A stretch of 64,000 bases of DNA from Bradyrhizobium sp. 190 (GTDB lineage Bacteria > Pseudomonadota > Alphaproteobacteria > Rhizobiales > Xanthobacteraceae), in contig NZ_JADPJL010000012.1 in NCBI RefSeq assembly GCF_023073415.1, positions 62,001 to 126,000 on the forward strand. The letters run 5' to 3'. Under the pieces are notes generated by a model that saw nothing but the letters and a program-made list of their open reading frames with translations, did not search any database and was not told the DNA's origin. Below, in pieces: positions 8,711-17,518 of this stretch (its first letter is position 1; each line of letters starts with the position of its first letter). A program made the translations under genes and the position numbers.

Positions 8711-9588
8711 GCGAGCCGATTGCCATTCAGGCGCCCCAGCCTTCGAGCACAGGTAGCTCGCGCATCGGCACCGCCGGCTTTGCGATCGGGATCGCCATCG
8801 TCGCGCTGGTCGCGGTGGCTGCGGTCATCGGCAACGCGCTGGTGCCGCAGGATCCGTTCACTCAGGATCTCGGCAACCGTCTCAAGCCGCCGTTCTGGAT
8901 GGAGGGCACCCAGGCAGGGCACCTGCTCGGCACCGACCAGCTCGGGCGGGACTATCTGGCGCGGCTGGTCTATGGCGCGCGCATTTCGCTTTTGATCGGC
9001 ATCATGACGGTGATCACGTCGGGCCTGATCGGCATCACGCTCGGCGTGCTTGGCGGCTTCTTCGGCGGCCGCGTCGACGATGTCGTGCTGTTCGCCATCA
9101 CGACGCGGTTGTCGATTCCGGTCGTGCTGGTCGCGCTCGCGGTCGTTGGGCTGATGGGATCGGGCCTCGGACTCGTCGTGGCGACCCTTGGGCTATTGTT
9201 GTGGGACCGCTTCGCGGTGGTGGCGCGCGCCACCACCATGCAGGTCCGCAACCATGATTATGTCAGCGCCGCCTGGTGCGCCGGCGCCTCGACGTCGCAT
9301 ATCCTCATCCGGGAGATCCTGCCGAACATCGCCAGCCATCTCGCCGTGGTGGCAACGCTGGAGATGGCGCTGGCGATCCTGCTCGAAGCCGCGTTGTCGT
9401 TCCTCGGCCTCGGCGTGCCGCCGCCGCTGCCGTCCTGGGGGCTGATGATCGCCGAGGGCAAGGATTACATGTTCTTTTCGCCCTGGGTGATCATGATCCC
9501 CGGCGTCGCGCTGGCCGTTTTGGTACTCGGCATCAATCTGGTCGGCGACGGACTGCGTAATCTCCTCGGCGCGGAGCGGCTGCGATGA
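8707..9588 (+). CDS. Peptide-type ABC transporter permease (DppC-like)
   Basis: 293 residues. After a short cytoplasmic N-terminus and first helix it shows the DppC hallmark HLLGTDQLGRDYLARLVYGA, then membrane helices with the coupling loop YVSAAWCAGASTSHILIREI. It pairs with the preceding permease. Its start overlaps the upstream stop and its stop overlaps the next start (ATGA in both cases), as in a tightly coupled operon. Confidence 0.93.
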   Translation: MSEPIAIQAPQPSSTGSSRIGTAGFAIGIAIVALVAVAAVIGNALVPQDPFTQDLGNRLKPPFWMEGTQAGHLLGTDQLGRDYLARLVYGARISLLIGIMTVITSGLIGITLGVLGGFFGGRVDDVVLFAITTRLSIPVVLVALAVVGLMGSGLGLVVATLGLLLWDRFAVVARATTMQVRNHDYVSAAWCAGASTSHILIREILPNIASHLAVVATLEMALAILLEAALSFLGLGVPPPLPSWGLMIAEGKDYMFFSPWVIMIPGVALAVLVLGINLVGDGLRNLLGAERLR

Positions 9589-10565
9589 GCGCGCTGTTGG
9601 AGGTCGAGGAGCTTCAGGTGACGTTCGGCGGCCGCACCGCGGCGGTGCGCGGCGCCTCGTTCCGGGTCGAGAAGGGCGAAACCCATTGCCTGGTCGGCGA
9701 ATCCGGGTGCGGCAAGTCGGTCACCGCACTGGCGGTGATGAGCCTGCTCGCGCGCGGCGGCCACCGTTCGGCAAAACGTATGAGCTTTGCCGGCACCGAC
9801 CTTACATCGCTGTCGGACCGCGAAATGGCGCGGCTGCGCGGCAATCGCATGGCGATGATCTTCCAGGAGCCGATGACCAGCCTCAACCCGGCGTTTACGA
9901 TCGGCTCGCAGATGGCCGAGGTGCTGACGCGCCACAAGGGCGGCTCGCGGGCTGCGGCGCTGGACCGCGCTGCCGAACTGATGGGCCGCGTCGGCATCAC
10001 CGCGCCGGGGATGCGGCTCGGCCAGTTTCCGCACCAGCTCTCGGGCGGCCTGCGCCAGCGCGTGATGATCGCGATGGCGCTGATGTGCGATCCTGAATTA
10101 CTGATCGCCGACGAGCCGACCACCGCGCTCGACGTTACCGTGCAGGCGCAGATCCTGCGGCTGCTCGCCAACCTCAAGCGCGAGTTCGGCCTCTCGATTT
10201 TGCTGATTACCCACGACCTCGGCATCGTCGCGCGCGTCGCCGACCATGTGTCTGTCATGTATGCCGGCGAGGTAGTGGAGCGTGCGCCGACCGCAGCATT
10301 GTTCCGCGCGCCGCAACACCCCTACACGCGTGGCCTATTGTCCTGCGTGCCGGTGCCGGGCCGCGTGCAGCGCGACAAGCCACTCGGCTCGATTCCCGGC
10401 GTGGTGCCGGCGATCGGGGCGGGCTTTGCCGGCTGCGCCTTTCGCTCGCGCTGCGCCCACGCCGACGAGACCTGCGCGCGCGCGATTCCGCGGCGAGAGG
10501 CGGGCGACGCGCACGACTATCTTTGCCGGCTCGAGCCGGACTGGGCGGAGTTGCAACCCGCATGA
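9585..10565 (+). CDS. Peptide-type ABC transporter ATPase (DppD-like)
   Basis: 326 residues. Walker A GESGCGKS, signature LSGGLRQR, Walker B ELLIADEPTTALD and the switch His in LLITHDLG are all present. The C-terminal extension has the oligopeptide-ATPase tail with Cys-rich GCAFRSRCAHADETCARA, a pattern known in DppD/OppD. It hydrolyses ATP to power uptake, working with the second ATPase downstream. Confidence 0.94.
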   Translation: MSALLEVEELQVTFGGRTAAVRGASFRVEKGETHCLVGESGCGKSVTALAVMSLLARGGHRSAKRMSFAGTDLTSLSDREMARLRGNRMAMIFQEPMTSLNPAFTIGSQMAEVLTRHKGGSRAAALDRAAELMGRVGITAPGMRLGQFPHQLSGGLRQRVMIAMALMCDPELLIADEPTTALDVTVQAQILRLLANLKREFGLSILLITHDLGIVARVADHVSVMYAGEVVERAPTAALFRAPQHPYTRGLLSCVPVPGRVQRDKPLGSIPGVVPAIGAGFAGCAFRSRCAHADETCARAIPRREAGDAHDYLCRLEPDWAELQPA

Positions 10566-11494
10566 CCGCCGCGATCGAGGTTGAGAACCTGCGGTGTGAG
10601 TTCCGCGTCCGCACCGGGTTGATGTCGGCGGAAAAGCGCGTGGTCGCGGTCGACGATGTGACCTTCAGCGTACCGGCTGGCAGCGTGCTCGGCGTCGTCG
10701 GCGAGTCCGGATGCGGCAAATCCACGCTCGCGCGCATGGTCCTCGGATTGCTCAAGCCGACGGCAGGGACCGTGCTGGTCGACGGCAGGCGCCTGTTCGA
10801 CCTCGACCGGAAGGCGCGCGCCCGGCTGATCCAGCCCGTGTTCCAGGATCCGTTCGCCTCGCTCAATCCGCGACGTCGCATCAAGGACATCGTGGCGCTA
10901 CCGCTGGAAGCCCAGGGTACATTCTCGCGCGGCGAGATCGAGCGCCGGGTCGCAGGCATTCTCGAGCGCGTTGGCCTCTCGGCCGCCATGGGCGAGCGCA
11001 TGCCGGCGCAATTGTCCGGCGGGCAGCGCCAGCGCGCGGCGATTGCGCGGGCATTGGTGCTCGAGCCCAGGATCGTGATCTGCGACGAGCCGACCAGCGC
11101 GCTCGACGTCTCGGTGCAGGCGCAAATTCTCAACCTCCTTGCCGATTTGCGCCGCGATCTTGGGCTGACCTATCTCTTCATCAGCCACAACCTTGCCGTC
11201 GTGGAACACGTGGCGAGCGAAGTCGCGGTGATGTATCTCGGCCGGATCGTCGAGCGCAACGAAACCGATGCGCTGTTTCGCAGTCCCCGGCATCCCTACA
11301 CGAAGGCGCTTCTGGAAAGCGTGCTGACGCCGGAGCCGGGCAAGGGCGTGCCGGACATCGGCCTCGGCGACGCCATGCCGGATCCGGCCAATATTCCGCC
11401 GGGCTGCCGGTTCATCCGCGCTGCCGCATCGCGGTCGAACGCTGCCGCCATGAGGCACCAACGCGCATGGTCCGGCCTCCCCAGGGAATGGTAG
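10562..11494 (+). CDS. Peptide-type ABC transporter ATPase (DppF-like)
   Basis: 310 residues from ATG 10562, chosen because it overlaps the upstream stop by ATGA; a longer GTG start at 10523 is inside the previous gene. It has Walker A GESGCGKS, the DppF/OppF hallmark QPVFQDPFASLNPRR, signature LSGGQRQR and Walker B IVICDEPTSALD. It completes the ATPase heterodimer. The C-terminus is slightly short of the usual Cys-containing tail, ending in an arginine-rich segment. Confidence 0.93.
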   Translation: MTAAIEVENLRCEFRVRTGLMSAEKRVVAVDDVTFSVPAGSVLGVVGESGCGKSTLARMVLGLLKPTAGTVLVDGRRLFDLDRKARARLIQPVFQDPFASLNPRRRIKDIVALPLEAQGTFSRGEIERRVAGILERVGLSAAMGERMPAQLSGGQRQRAAIARALVLEPRIVICDEPTSALDVSVQAQILNLLADLRRDLGLTYLFISHNLAVVEHVASEVAVMYLGRIVERNETDALFRSPRHPYTKALLESVLTPEPGKGVPDIGLGDAMPDPANIPPGCRFIRAAASRSNAAAMRHQRAWSGLPREW

Positions 11495-11557
11495 AGTGTC
11501 ATCTGGCATAAGGCGTGCTTCACGCCACTTCGCAAAACACAGATAATGGAGGGCGAT

Positions 11558-13087
11558 ATGGGTATGCAAAACAAGCTCGGTGCGGCCATTCTGGCGGCGG
11601 TTGTGCTCGGCGCCGGTGCGATGCCCGCGACAGCTCAGAAATCTGCCGACACGCTGCGGATCGTGATGCGCGATGCGCTTCCCAACATCGATCCCTTTTT
11701 CAACAATCTGCGCACCGGCGTGGTGATGCACCATCAGGGCTGGGACGCACTGGTCTACCGCAATCCCGACACCTTCAAGCTGGAGCCGCTGCTCGCCACC
11801 GAGTGGAAGTTTCCGGATCCGACCACGATCGAGTTCACGTTGCGGCCCGGCGTCAAGTTCCACGACGGTAGCGCGTTCACGGCCGATGACGTGGTCTACA
11901 CGATCAACCTCGTGGCCGATCCAGCGAGCCGCGTGTCGACGCCGGCGAACTACAACTGGATCGACAAGGCAGAGAAGACTGGCGAGATGTCGGTGCGGGT
12001 CAAGCTCAAGCGGCCGAACCCCGCGGCGCTGGAATATTTCGCGCTGGTTCTCCCGATCTATCCCAAGGCCTATCGCGAGAAGGTCGGTGCGGAAGGCTAC
12101 GCCAAGGCGCCTGTCGGCGCGGGTCCGTACAAGATCACCAAGGTCGAGCCCGGCGTCTCCATCGATTTCGAGCGGTTTGACGATTACTGGGCCGGCAGCC
12201 CCAAGGGCAAGCCCGCGATCAAGAAGATGAGCGTGCGCTTCGTGCCGGATGCCAGCACCGAGATGACGGAATTGCTCGCCGGCCGCGCCGACTGGATCTG
12301 GAACATGAACCCCGACCAGCTTGAGCCCGTGAACCGGATGCCGCATCTGCAGGCGGTGCGCAAGGAATCGATGCGGATCGGCTATCTCTCGCTCGACGCC
12401 GCCGGCCGCACCGGTGCCGACAACCCCCTGACCAAGCAGAAGGTACGTCAGGCGATCTGGCACGCGATCGACCGCAAGGCGATCGCCGACAAGCTCGTCA
12501 CCGGCGGCAGCCGCGTTCCGGGTGCGCCGTGTTTCCCGTCGCAGTTCGGCTGCGATGCCGAGGCCGCAACGGCCTACGACTACGATCCAGCGAAGGCAAA
12601 GAAGCTTCTCGCCGAGGCCGGCTATCCCGACGGTTTTGATGTGGAGCTAGCAAGCTACGTGCTGCCGCAATGGGGTTCCTCGGTCCAGAACTACCTGCAT
12701 GCGGTCGGCATCCGCGCCAAGCTCAATCAGCTCCAGACGGCGGCGCTGATCCAGCGCGCCAAGGCGGGTGAGTTGCGCGCCTATCTCGGAAGCTGGGGCA
12801 GCTATTCGATCAACGACGTCTCGGCCATCATGCCCAATTTCTTCGATGGCGGCGCCGACGACTATGCGCGCGATCCGGACGTGCAGAAATCGCTGCTCCA
12901 GGGCGGATCATCCATCAATCCGGAAGTCCGCAAGGAGGCCTATTCGTCGGCGATCAAGAAGATTACCGAGCAGGCCTACTGGGCGCCGCTGCATACCTAT
13001 GTGACGACCTACGGACACTCCAAGCAGCTCGACTTCACGCCATATCCGGACGAGCTGCCGCGCTTCTATCTGGCGAAGTGGAAGTAA
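11558..13087 (+). CDS. Periplasmic peptide-type solute-binding protein (SBP family 5)
   Basis: 509 residues from ATG 11558, preceded by GGAGGG four bases upstream; an in-frame ATG at 11546 overlaps that site and is less likely. A Sec signal peptide ends at ATAQ. The mature protein has the family-5 opening (LRIVMRDALPNIDPFFNN), then WKFPDPTTIEFTLRPGVKFH and DGSAFTADDVVYTI, typical of DppA/OppA proteins. It captures the ligand in the periplasm and delivers it to the permeases encoded just upstream. Ligand unknown; peptides or opines are possible. Confidence 0.92.
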   Translation: MGMQNKLGAAILAAVVLGAGAMPATAQKSADTLRIVMRDALPNIDPFFNNLRTGVVMHHQGWDALVYRNPDTFKLEPLLATEWKFPDPTTIEFTLRPGVKFHDGSAFTADDVVYTINLVADPASRVSTPANYNWIDKAEKTGEMSVRVKLKRPNPAALEYFALVLPIYPKAYREKVGAEGYAKAPVGAGPYKITKVEPGVSIDFERFDDYWAGSPKGKPAIKKMSVRFVPDASTEMTELLAGRADWIWNMNPDQLEPVNRMPHLQAVRKESMRIGYLSLDAAGRTGADNPLTKQKVRQAIWHAIDRKAIADKLVTGGSRVPGAPCFPSQFGCDAEAATAYDYDPAKAKKLLAEAGYPDGFDVELASYVLPQWGSSVQNYLHAVGIRAKLNQLQTAALIQRAKAGELRAYLGSWGSYSINDVSAIMPNFFDGGADDYARDPDVQKSLLQGGSSINPEVRKEAYSSAIKKITEQAYWAPLHTYVTTYGHSKQLDFTPYPDELPRFYLAKWK

Positions 13088-13337
13088 AGGCGGATATGGC
13101 TCGCGGGCTTGATCGGCTTTGGCGAGCCTCGTGCGCGCACCGGGCTTCGGACCGGTGCGATGCTCTTAAGCCATGACCGGTCGCGTAGCTGTTTCATTCT
13201 GAGCCAACGTTTCCCGGAAAAACACAACGCCGCACCAGCGGAGTATAATCGCTGGGCGGCGTTGGTAATTTACTGGGCCCTCAAATCCCCAGCACCGATA
13301 TGTCAGCAAGACGCGTGCCGGGTTCGATCACGATCGG

Positions 13338-13703
13338 TTAAACTGCCGGAGCCGAGGGATGATTCATTCCCGCCCTCGTCTTCACCGCCGAGGACGCAGT
13401 GAATTCTTCGACGAAGTCGCGGATGTGTTCGGGAACGCGGTTACCGGCTATGTCGTAACGGCTCTGGATCTCCCAGGCAACCTGCTCGGAAATATCCTCC
13501 GACCAGTGCTCAAGGGTGTTGAACGCGATGACCCGGTGCGGATCGTTGGCAACCCCCGACATCAAATCGTCGATCACGGATTCAAGGTCTGGCCTTTCGA
13601 TTTCCTGAAAGTCGTCCGGGCCTGCCAAACGATCGACAATCACGTAGGCGGTCTGATCTGCGCCATAAGGGACGAACCCCGGCATCCATTTTGATTTGCT
13701 CAT
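13338..13703 (-). CDS. Conserved-looking hypothetical protein
   Basis: 121 residues from ATG 13703 (MSKSKWMPGFVPYGADQTAY), with GGAG eight bases before the start. It is acidic and soluble, with a central VIVDRLAGPDDFQEIERPDL and VIAFNTLEHWSEDISEQVAW, and no signal or membrane segment. The composition is that of a real cytoplasmic protein. No family or function was recognised. It is a single gene facing the importer operon. Confidence 0.65.
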   Translation of the reverse strand: MSKSKWMPGFVPYGADQTAYVIVDRLAGPDDFQEIERPDLESVIDDLMSGVANDPHRVIAFNTLEHWSEDISEQVAWEIQSRYDIAGNRVPEHIRDFVEEFTASSAVKTRAGMNHPSAPAV

Positions 13704-14076
13704 CAATGCCACTCCGGTCGAGCGCCCGCCCACGGATTATCGGAAATCGGCAAACTTTGCGCCGGGACGGCTAAAGCGTCTCGTTGATGAACTCAATTCC
13801 GGGCTACCGGTTCCATTGGAGTAAAATGCCTTGTGCCGACGAATGGGAGCCGAGGTCTGTCTATCACCCGACACTGTTGTGTTCTGACAACCTTTGATCG
13901 GTGAGATCGGGTGATGATGGGCTGAAGTCGCAATTGTGCCTGCACCAATCCGTACCTTGGCGCTCGGAGCCTTTGCAACGGTATGTCAACCAGGGGCAGG
14001 TAGCATTCTCGTCAGGCCTTGATCGTCGCTTACTCGGGCCAGGGCCGTCGTGGCCGGCCCCTTTGGATTTGGACCG
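13704..14076. other. Intergenic stretch between two small hypotheticals
   Basis: Between the divergent small genes no further coding sequence is supported; a long minus-strand frame opposite the downstream gene is arginine-rich and judged a shadow. No clear promoter motif was picked out. Confidence 0.35.
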
Positions 14077-14310
14077 ATGGATTATCAGGCGTTCACCAAC
14101 GATAGCCTCACCATGATGTACGAGGGCATCCGTGGCGCGCTCGCCTCTGATGATGCGCAAAAAGCGGGAGGCGACCAGCCCCGGTTTGGCATTCGGGAAA
14201 CACCCGATTGGAGAAAGCACGCGGCCAATCTGGAGAGCGAGATGCTTCGGCGCGGCATGTATTTCGAGATCATCGACTGGTCGGAGGACCAGGCGCAGCT
14301 TCCGTTCTAG
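14077..14310 (+). CDS. Small hypothetical protein
   Basis: 77 residues from ATG 14077 (MDYQAFTNDSLTMMYEGIRG); an in-frame GTG at 14050 would add nine residues. The sequence is mixed helical and ends in MYFEIIDWSEDQAQLPF. Composition supports a real gene; no domain was recognised and it stands alone. Confidence 0.55.
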   Translation: MDYQAFTNDSLTMMYEGIRGALASDDAQKAGGDQPRFGIRETPDWRKHAANLESEMLRRGMYFEIIDWSEDQAQLPF

Positions 14311-14400
14311 TCCGGCTGAACGCCGAGCTTTTGCCCGGCGTTCCACTTGCCGCGATCGAGCGCCACCCAGGATGATGCTGCCGGGCGCATTCGTGATCTC

Positions 14401-15105
14401 TCAGCCGCCGAACCGCTCGATCACATCCGCGAGCGGGATATGGCCGACACAAGCACCTGTACCCGAGCCGATGTCTCCGCTCTCCAACGCCGTTGCATAG
14501 ATGACGGCAGGCTCGGCCTCGATGCGTCGGCGCAGGGCGGCGAGTTTTGGCCATTGTGCCGGGTCGGCGACCTGATGGAAGTCGAGCCATCGCGCGACGC
14601 CGACCAGAATGCCGTCGGCCAGCGTCGGCCGCTCGCCGATGAGAAAAGGATCATCCCCGATCATGGCCTCGAGCTTGTCGTGCCGCTCGATCACCCGTGC
14701 AGCGCCGAACTCGCGCAGCGATGCCTGCATTTGCGGATTCGGTTCCGCCATCTCCATCGCGACCCAAAGCGGAGAGAAGGCGCCGGTGAAGCCCGTGTTA
14801 ACAAAGGCCATCAACTGGTGCATCCGGTCTGCTTCCGGCGACAGAGGCACGAAGCTGATGCGCCGCTCGCTGTCTCTTGCCTCGAGCCAGCCGGCGATCG
14901 CCATCGTTTCGGTCAGCACTCGCCCCGCATCCGTGATCAGGGCCGGCGTTTCATGCCGGGCATTGATGCGGGCATAGGAAGCGTCACGCATCTCGCCGAG
15001 CATATCGACACGGCAAAGCCGATAGGGTTTGCCAAGCCATTCGAGGGCGGCGACAAGCCCCATCGAGCTTCCGGCCGGGAAGCCATAAACAAGAATCGGT
15101 TCCAT
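14401..15105 (-). CDS. Glutathione S-transferase family protein
   Basis: 234 residues with the two-domain GST layout. The thioredoxin-like N-terminal domain shows ARHETPALITDAGRVL with the cis-Pro loop and LTETMAIAGWLEA, the glutathione gamma-glutamyl contact (here ET rather than the common ES). The helical C-terminal domain contains FLIGERPTLADGILVGV, the N-capping box region. GSTs conjugate or reduce with glutathione in the cytoplasm, often in detoxification. It is divergent from an HxlR regulator across 76 bases holding a perfect palindrome, so it is probably that regulator's target. Confidence 0.87.
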   Translation of the reverse strand: MEPILVYGFPAGSSMGLVAALEWLGKPYRLCRVDMLGEMRDASYARINARHETPALITDAGRVLTETMAIAGWLEARDSERRISFVPLSPEADRMHQLMAFVNTGFTGAFSPLWVAMEMAEPNPQMQASLREFGAARVIERHDKLEAMIGDDPFLIGERPTLADGILVGVARWLDFHQVADPAQWPKLAALRRRIEAEPAVIYATALESGDIGSGTGACVGHIPLADVIERFGG

Positions 15106-15133
15106 TGGTATGTTCTCCGTGATTTCTGCTGAT

Positions 15134-15149
15134 CACGCTGCGCAGCGTG
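15134..15149. promoter_or_regulatory. Candidate operator: 16-base perfect palindrome
   Basis: CACGCTGCGCAGCGTG is a perfect dyad lying between the divergent GST and HxlR genes, where a dimeric regulator would bind. Its position makes it the best candidate for HxlR autoregulation and GST control. GC-rich palindromes can arise by chance, so this is an inference. Confidence 0.45.
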
Positions 15150-15181
15150 GCTGGAATCTACGGATCACAATCGCCGAGTAA

Positions 15182-15568
15182 ATGACGCACCTTTTTGTAA
15201 CCACGAGTGATCGGATGAAAGATCTCGTCTCCCGCTGTCCCATCGAAGAAGTGATGCAGGTCGTGAGCGGTCGCTGGCCCGGTCTGCTGATCTACTACCT
15301 GAAGCAGGGCACGAAACGCTTCAGCGACCTGCGCAGGGACAACCCTGCCATCTCGCACAAGATGCTGACCATGGAGCTTCGCAAGCTGGAGGACGCCGGC
15401 ATTGTCGCGCGCAGTGAATTCGAGGGATATCCGTTGCGCGTGGAATATGATCTGACGCCGGCTGGTCTCCAGCTCGTGCCGCTGCTTGATGCGCTGGGTA
15501 GCTGGTGGGATGCGACAGCCGCTGGCCGGGGTCATGGCAGCACGTTACCGGTCGAGGTGACGGAATAA
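15182..15568 (+). CDS. HxlR-family winged-helix transcriptional regulator
   Basis: 128 residues. The family pattern is clear: SRCPIEEVMQVVSGRWPGLL near the N-terminus, RFSDLRRDNPAISHKMLTME (recognition helix) and EYDLTPAGLQLVPLLDALGSW. Cys19 sits at the position of the redox-sensing Cys of several HxlR proteins, so response to thiol-reactive compounds is plausible and fits the divergent GST gene. The likely role is a repressor relieved by electrophile or oxidant; this is inferred from context. Confidence 0.9.
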   Translation: MTHLFVTTSDRMKDLVSRCPIEEVMQVVSGRWPGLLIYYLKQGTKRFSDLRRDNPAISHKMLTMELRKLEDAGIVARSEFEGYPLRVEYDLTPAGLQLVPLLDALGSWWDATAAGRGHGSTLPVEVTE

Positions 15569-15585
15569 TCGCAGGGCGCGCTACG

Positions 15586-17316
15586 TCAGCCCTCCGGCAA
15601 CCCCGCCGCCGCCATCAACTGCATGATCCGTTCGGCCGCCTCGATATAGACCGGACTGGAATTCTTCCTGGGCGTCGGGACGTTGCCCACGGTCGAACCG
15701 GGTCGTATTTCACGGCCCTTTTCCATCGCCGCTCTGGCTTCATCAGTCTTGCCCAGTTGCTGATAGGCCGCCGCCAGCAGCATATGCGTGCGACCACTGG
15801 CGGCGGTGATCGCGATCGACTTCTGCAGCCACGGCACGGCGTCTTCGGCGCGGCCCATCAGCATGTTGGCCCAACCCGCACCGATCATCCACGTCCAGCG
15901 CGACACTTGCGGCGTGTCGAACCGGTCCGCCTGCTTGAACGTCGCCAGCGCGTCCTCGAAACGTCCGGTCTGGATCTGCGCGAGGCCGACATGATACAGC
16001 GCGATCCCGTTCCACGGATCGAAGCTCAGGGCTCGCGCGCAGGCCACGAGACTTGCGCGAAACTGGTTGGTCGCGTTGAGGAAGCGGCAATAGGCCTCGT
16101 GCGCTGGAATATGATTCGGCTTTGCCCGCAGCGTCTGCTGCAGCATCGCCTCGGCCTTGCTCTCCGCCGTCTCGCGCTCGGGTGAGGTCAGCCAGACCAT
16201 CTGCACGCCGCGCATCAGCAGCGCGGCCAGCGCCACCTGTATGTCGACATTGTCAGGCTCTTCGGCCAGCGCCTTCTCCAGCATGGCCTGCGCCGCCTGA
16301 AAACGTTCCGGCGAGGTCTGGTTGATATGGGCGGTGGCCTGTTCGATCACGACCTTGCTCTTCGCGGATCGCGTGTCGGCATTCAGAAGTTCGTTGATGC
16401 GCAGCGCCAGAGCGTGACCGACGCCCGCCGCGAGCCGGGACTGCTGCATCTGCAGGTCCGTGTCCGCGGGGTTGACCTGATATGACGCGGTCCACTTGAC
16501 CTCGCCGGTTGCCGCCTCCGTCATGCGCGTCCGTATCGTCCAGGCCTGCTCGCTCTTCTGCAGTTCGCCCTTCACCACGAAGTCGGCCTTCGGTGCACCC
16601 GTTTCCGGAGCCAGCACGCGGATGTTTTCGATCTTCGCCAGCCCGTCGGTGAGGCGGCCGCTCACGTCGGCCGCCATCTGGGCAACGAGGGGATCGTTGC
16701 TCGCATCGGCGATCGGCATCACGGCGATACTTGTCGGCCCGCGCGCAAAGATCAGGCCGGGGCGCAGCATCCACACGGCGACCGCCGTGCACAGGATGGC
16801 GAGCCCCGCGACAGAAGCGAACGCGATGCGACGCCGGCTGAAGTCGAAAAACCGCTTCGCGGGTTCACGGTTGGTTGCGACCGCCGCCGTCGTGTCTGGT
16901 GCGACCCGCTCCGGCTGGCTGACGGGCGCAATTTCCGGCGCGGCCGGGGCGGCGACCTCGGTCACGCCGGCCTCGGTCGCTTGGGCTCCCGCCACCTCGG
17001 CCTGGAACAGATAACCGCGCCCCGAAATCACCCGGACCACCTGGCGCTTGTCGTCGCCGAGCGCAGTGCGGATTTCGCGGATGCACTGGAACAGGCTGTC
17101 CTCGCCGACATGGACGTTCGGCCAGGCGGCTTCCATCAACTGTTGCTTGCTCAAGACGCGGCCGGCATTCCCGGCGAGCAGCCGCAATATCTCCAGGGTC
17201 TTGGGCCGGAGCTTGACCGTCTCGCCATCGGGCCGGCGCAGCTCGGCGCGCTCCGAATCGAGCTCGAAACCAGAAAAGCGCAGCACCCGTCCCCTCCCAC
17301 CGGCAGCTGTCCCCAT
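15586..17316 (-). CDS. CadC-like membrane regulator: winged helix, TM segment, FlgO-like and TPR regions
   Basis: 576 residues. Residues 10-110 form an OmpR-type winged helix (ELRRPDGETVKLRPKTLEIL, then ALGDDKRQVVRVISGRGYLF) with no receiver domain. A single membrane helix follows near residues 165-185 (IAFASVAGLAILCTAVAVWM). After it, TSIAVMPIADASNDPLVAQM opens a FlgO/adenylate-cyclase-associated type domain, and the C-terminal half is built of TPR-like helices. Such proteins sense periplasmic signals and bind DNA from the membrane. It is divergent from the autotransporter gene, 202 bases away, and may control it. Confidence 0.85.
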   Translation of the reverse strand: MGTAAGGRGRVLRFSGFELDSERAELRRPDGETVKLRPKTLEILRLLAGNAGRVLSKQQLMEAAWPNVHVGEDSLFQCIREIRTALGDDKRQVVRVISGRGYLFQAEVAGAQATEAGVTEVAAPAAPEIAPVSQPERVAPDTTAAVATNREPAKRFFDFSRRRIAFASVAGLAILCTAVAVWMLRPGLIFARGPTSIAVMPIADASNDPLVAQMAADVSGRLTDGLAKIENIRVLAPETGAPKADFVVKGELQKSEQAWTIRTRMTEAATGEVKWTASYQVNPADTDLQMQQSRLAAGVGHALALRINELLNADTRSAKSKVVIEQATAHINQTSPERFQAAQAMLEKALAEEPDNVDIQVALAALLMRGVQMVWLTSPERETAESKAEAMLQQTLRAKPNHIPAHEAYCRFLNATNQFRASLVACARALSFDPWNGIALYHVGLAQIQTGRFEDALATFKQADRFDTPQVSRWTWMIGAGWANMLMGRAEDAVPWLQKSIAITAASGRTHMLLAAAYQQLGKTDEARAAMEKGREIRPGSTVGNVPTPRKNSSPVYIEAAERIMQLMAAAGLPEG

Positions 17317-17518
17317 TTAGTCTCCGGATCGACCGAAAAAATGTACCCAGACGCACAGGGACGCCGAATATCAGAAAAATTTCAGAATGTCTCGACAGCC
17401 GTTTCAGGACGTTCCCGGCGCGAAATGAGAGGAAAGGGGAGTTGAAGTGGGGAGTCGTGCCGAATGGGGACTGCGATGCCGGACAGGCGCGCGGACCTCT
17501 GACGGCCGGGGGCAGAAC

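Noticed and set aside
10898-12463. 521-residue minus-strand frame across the second ATPase and binding protein
   Set aside because: Spans two unmistakable genes in the antisense direction and shows no domain.
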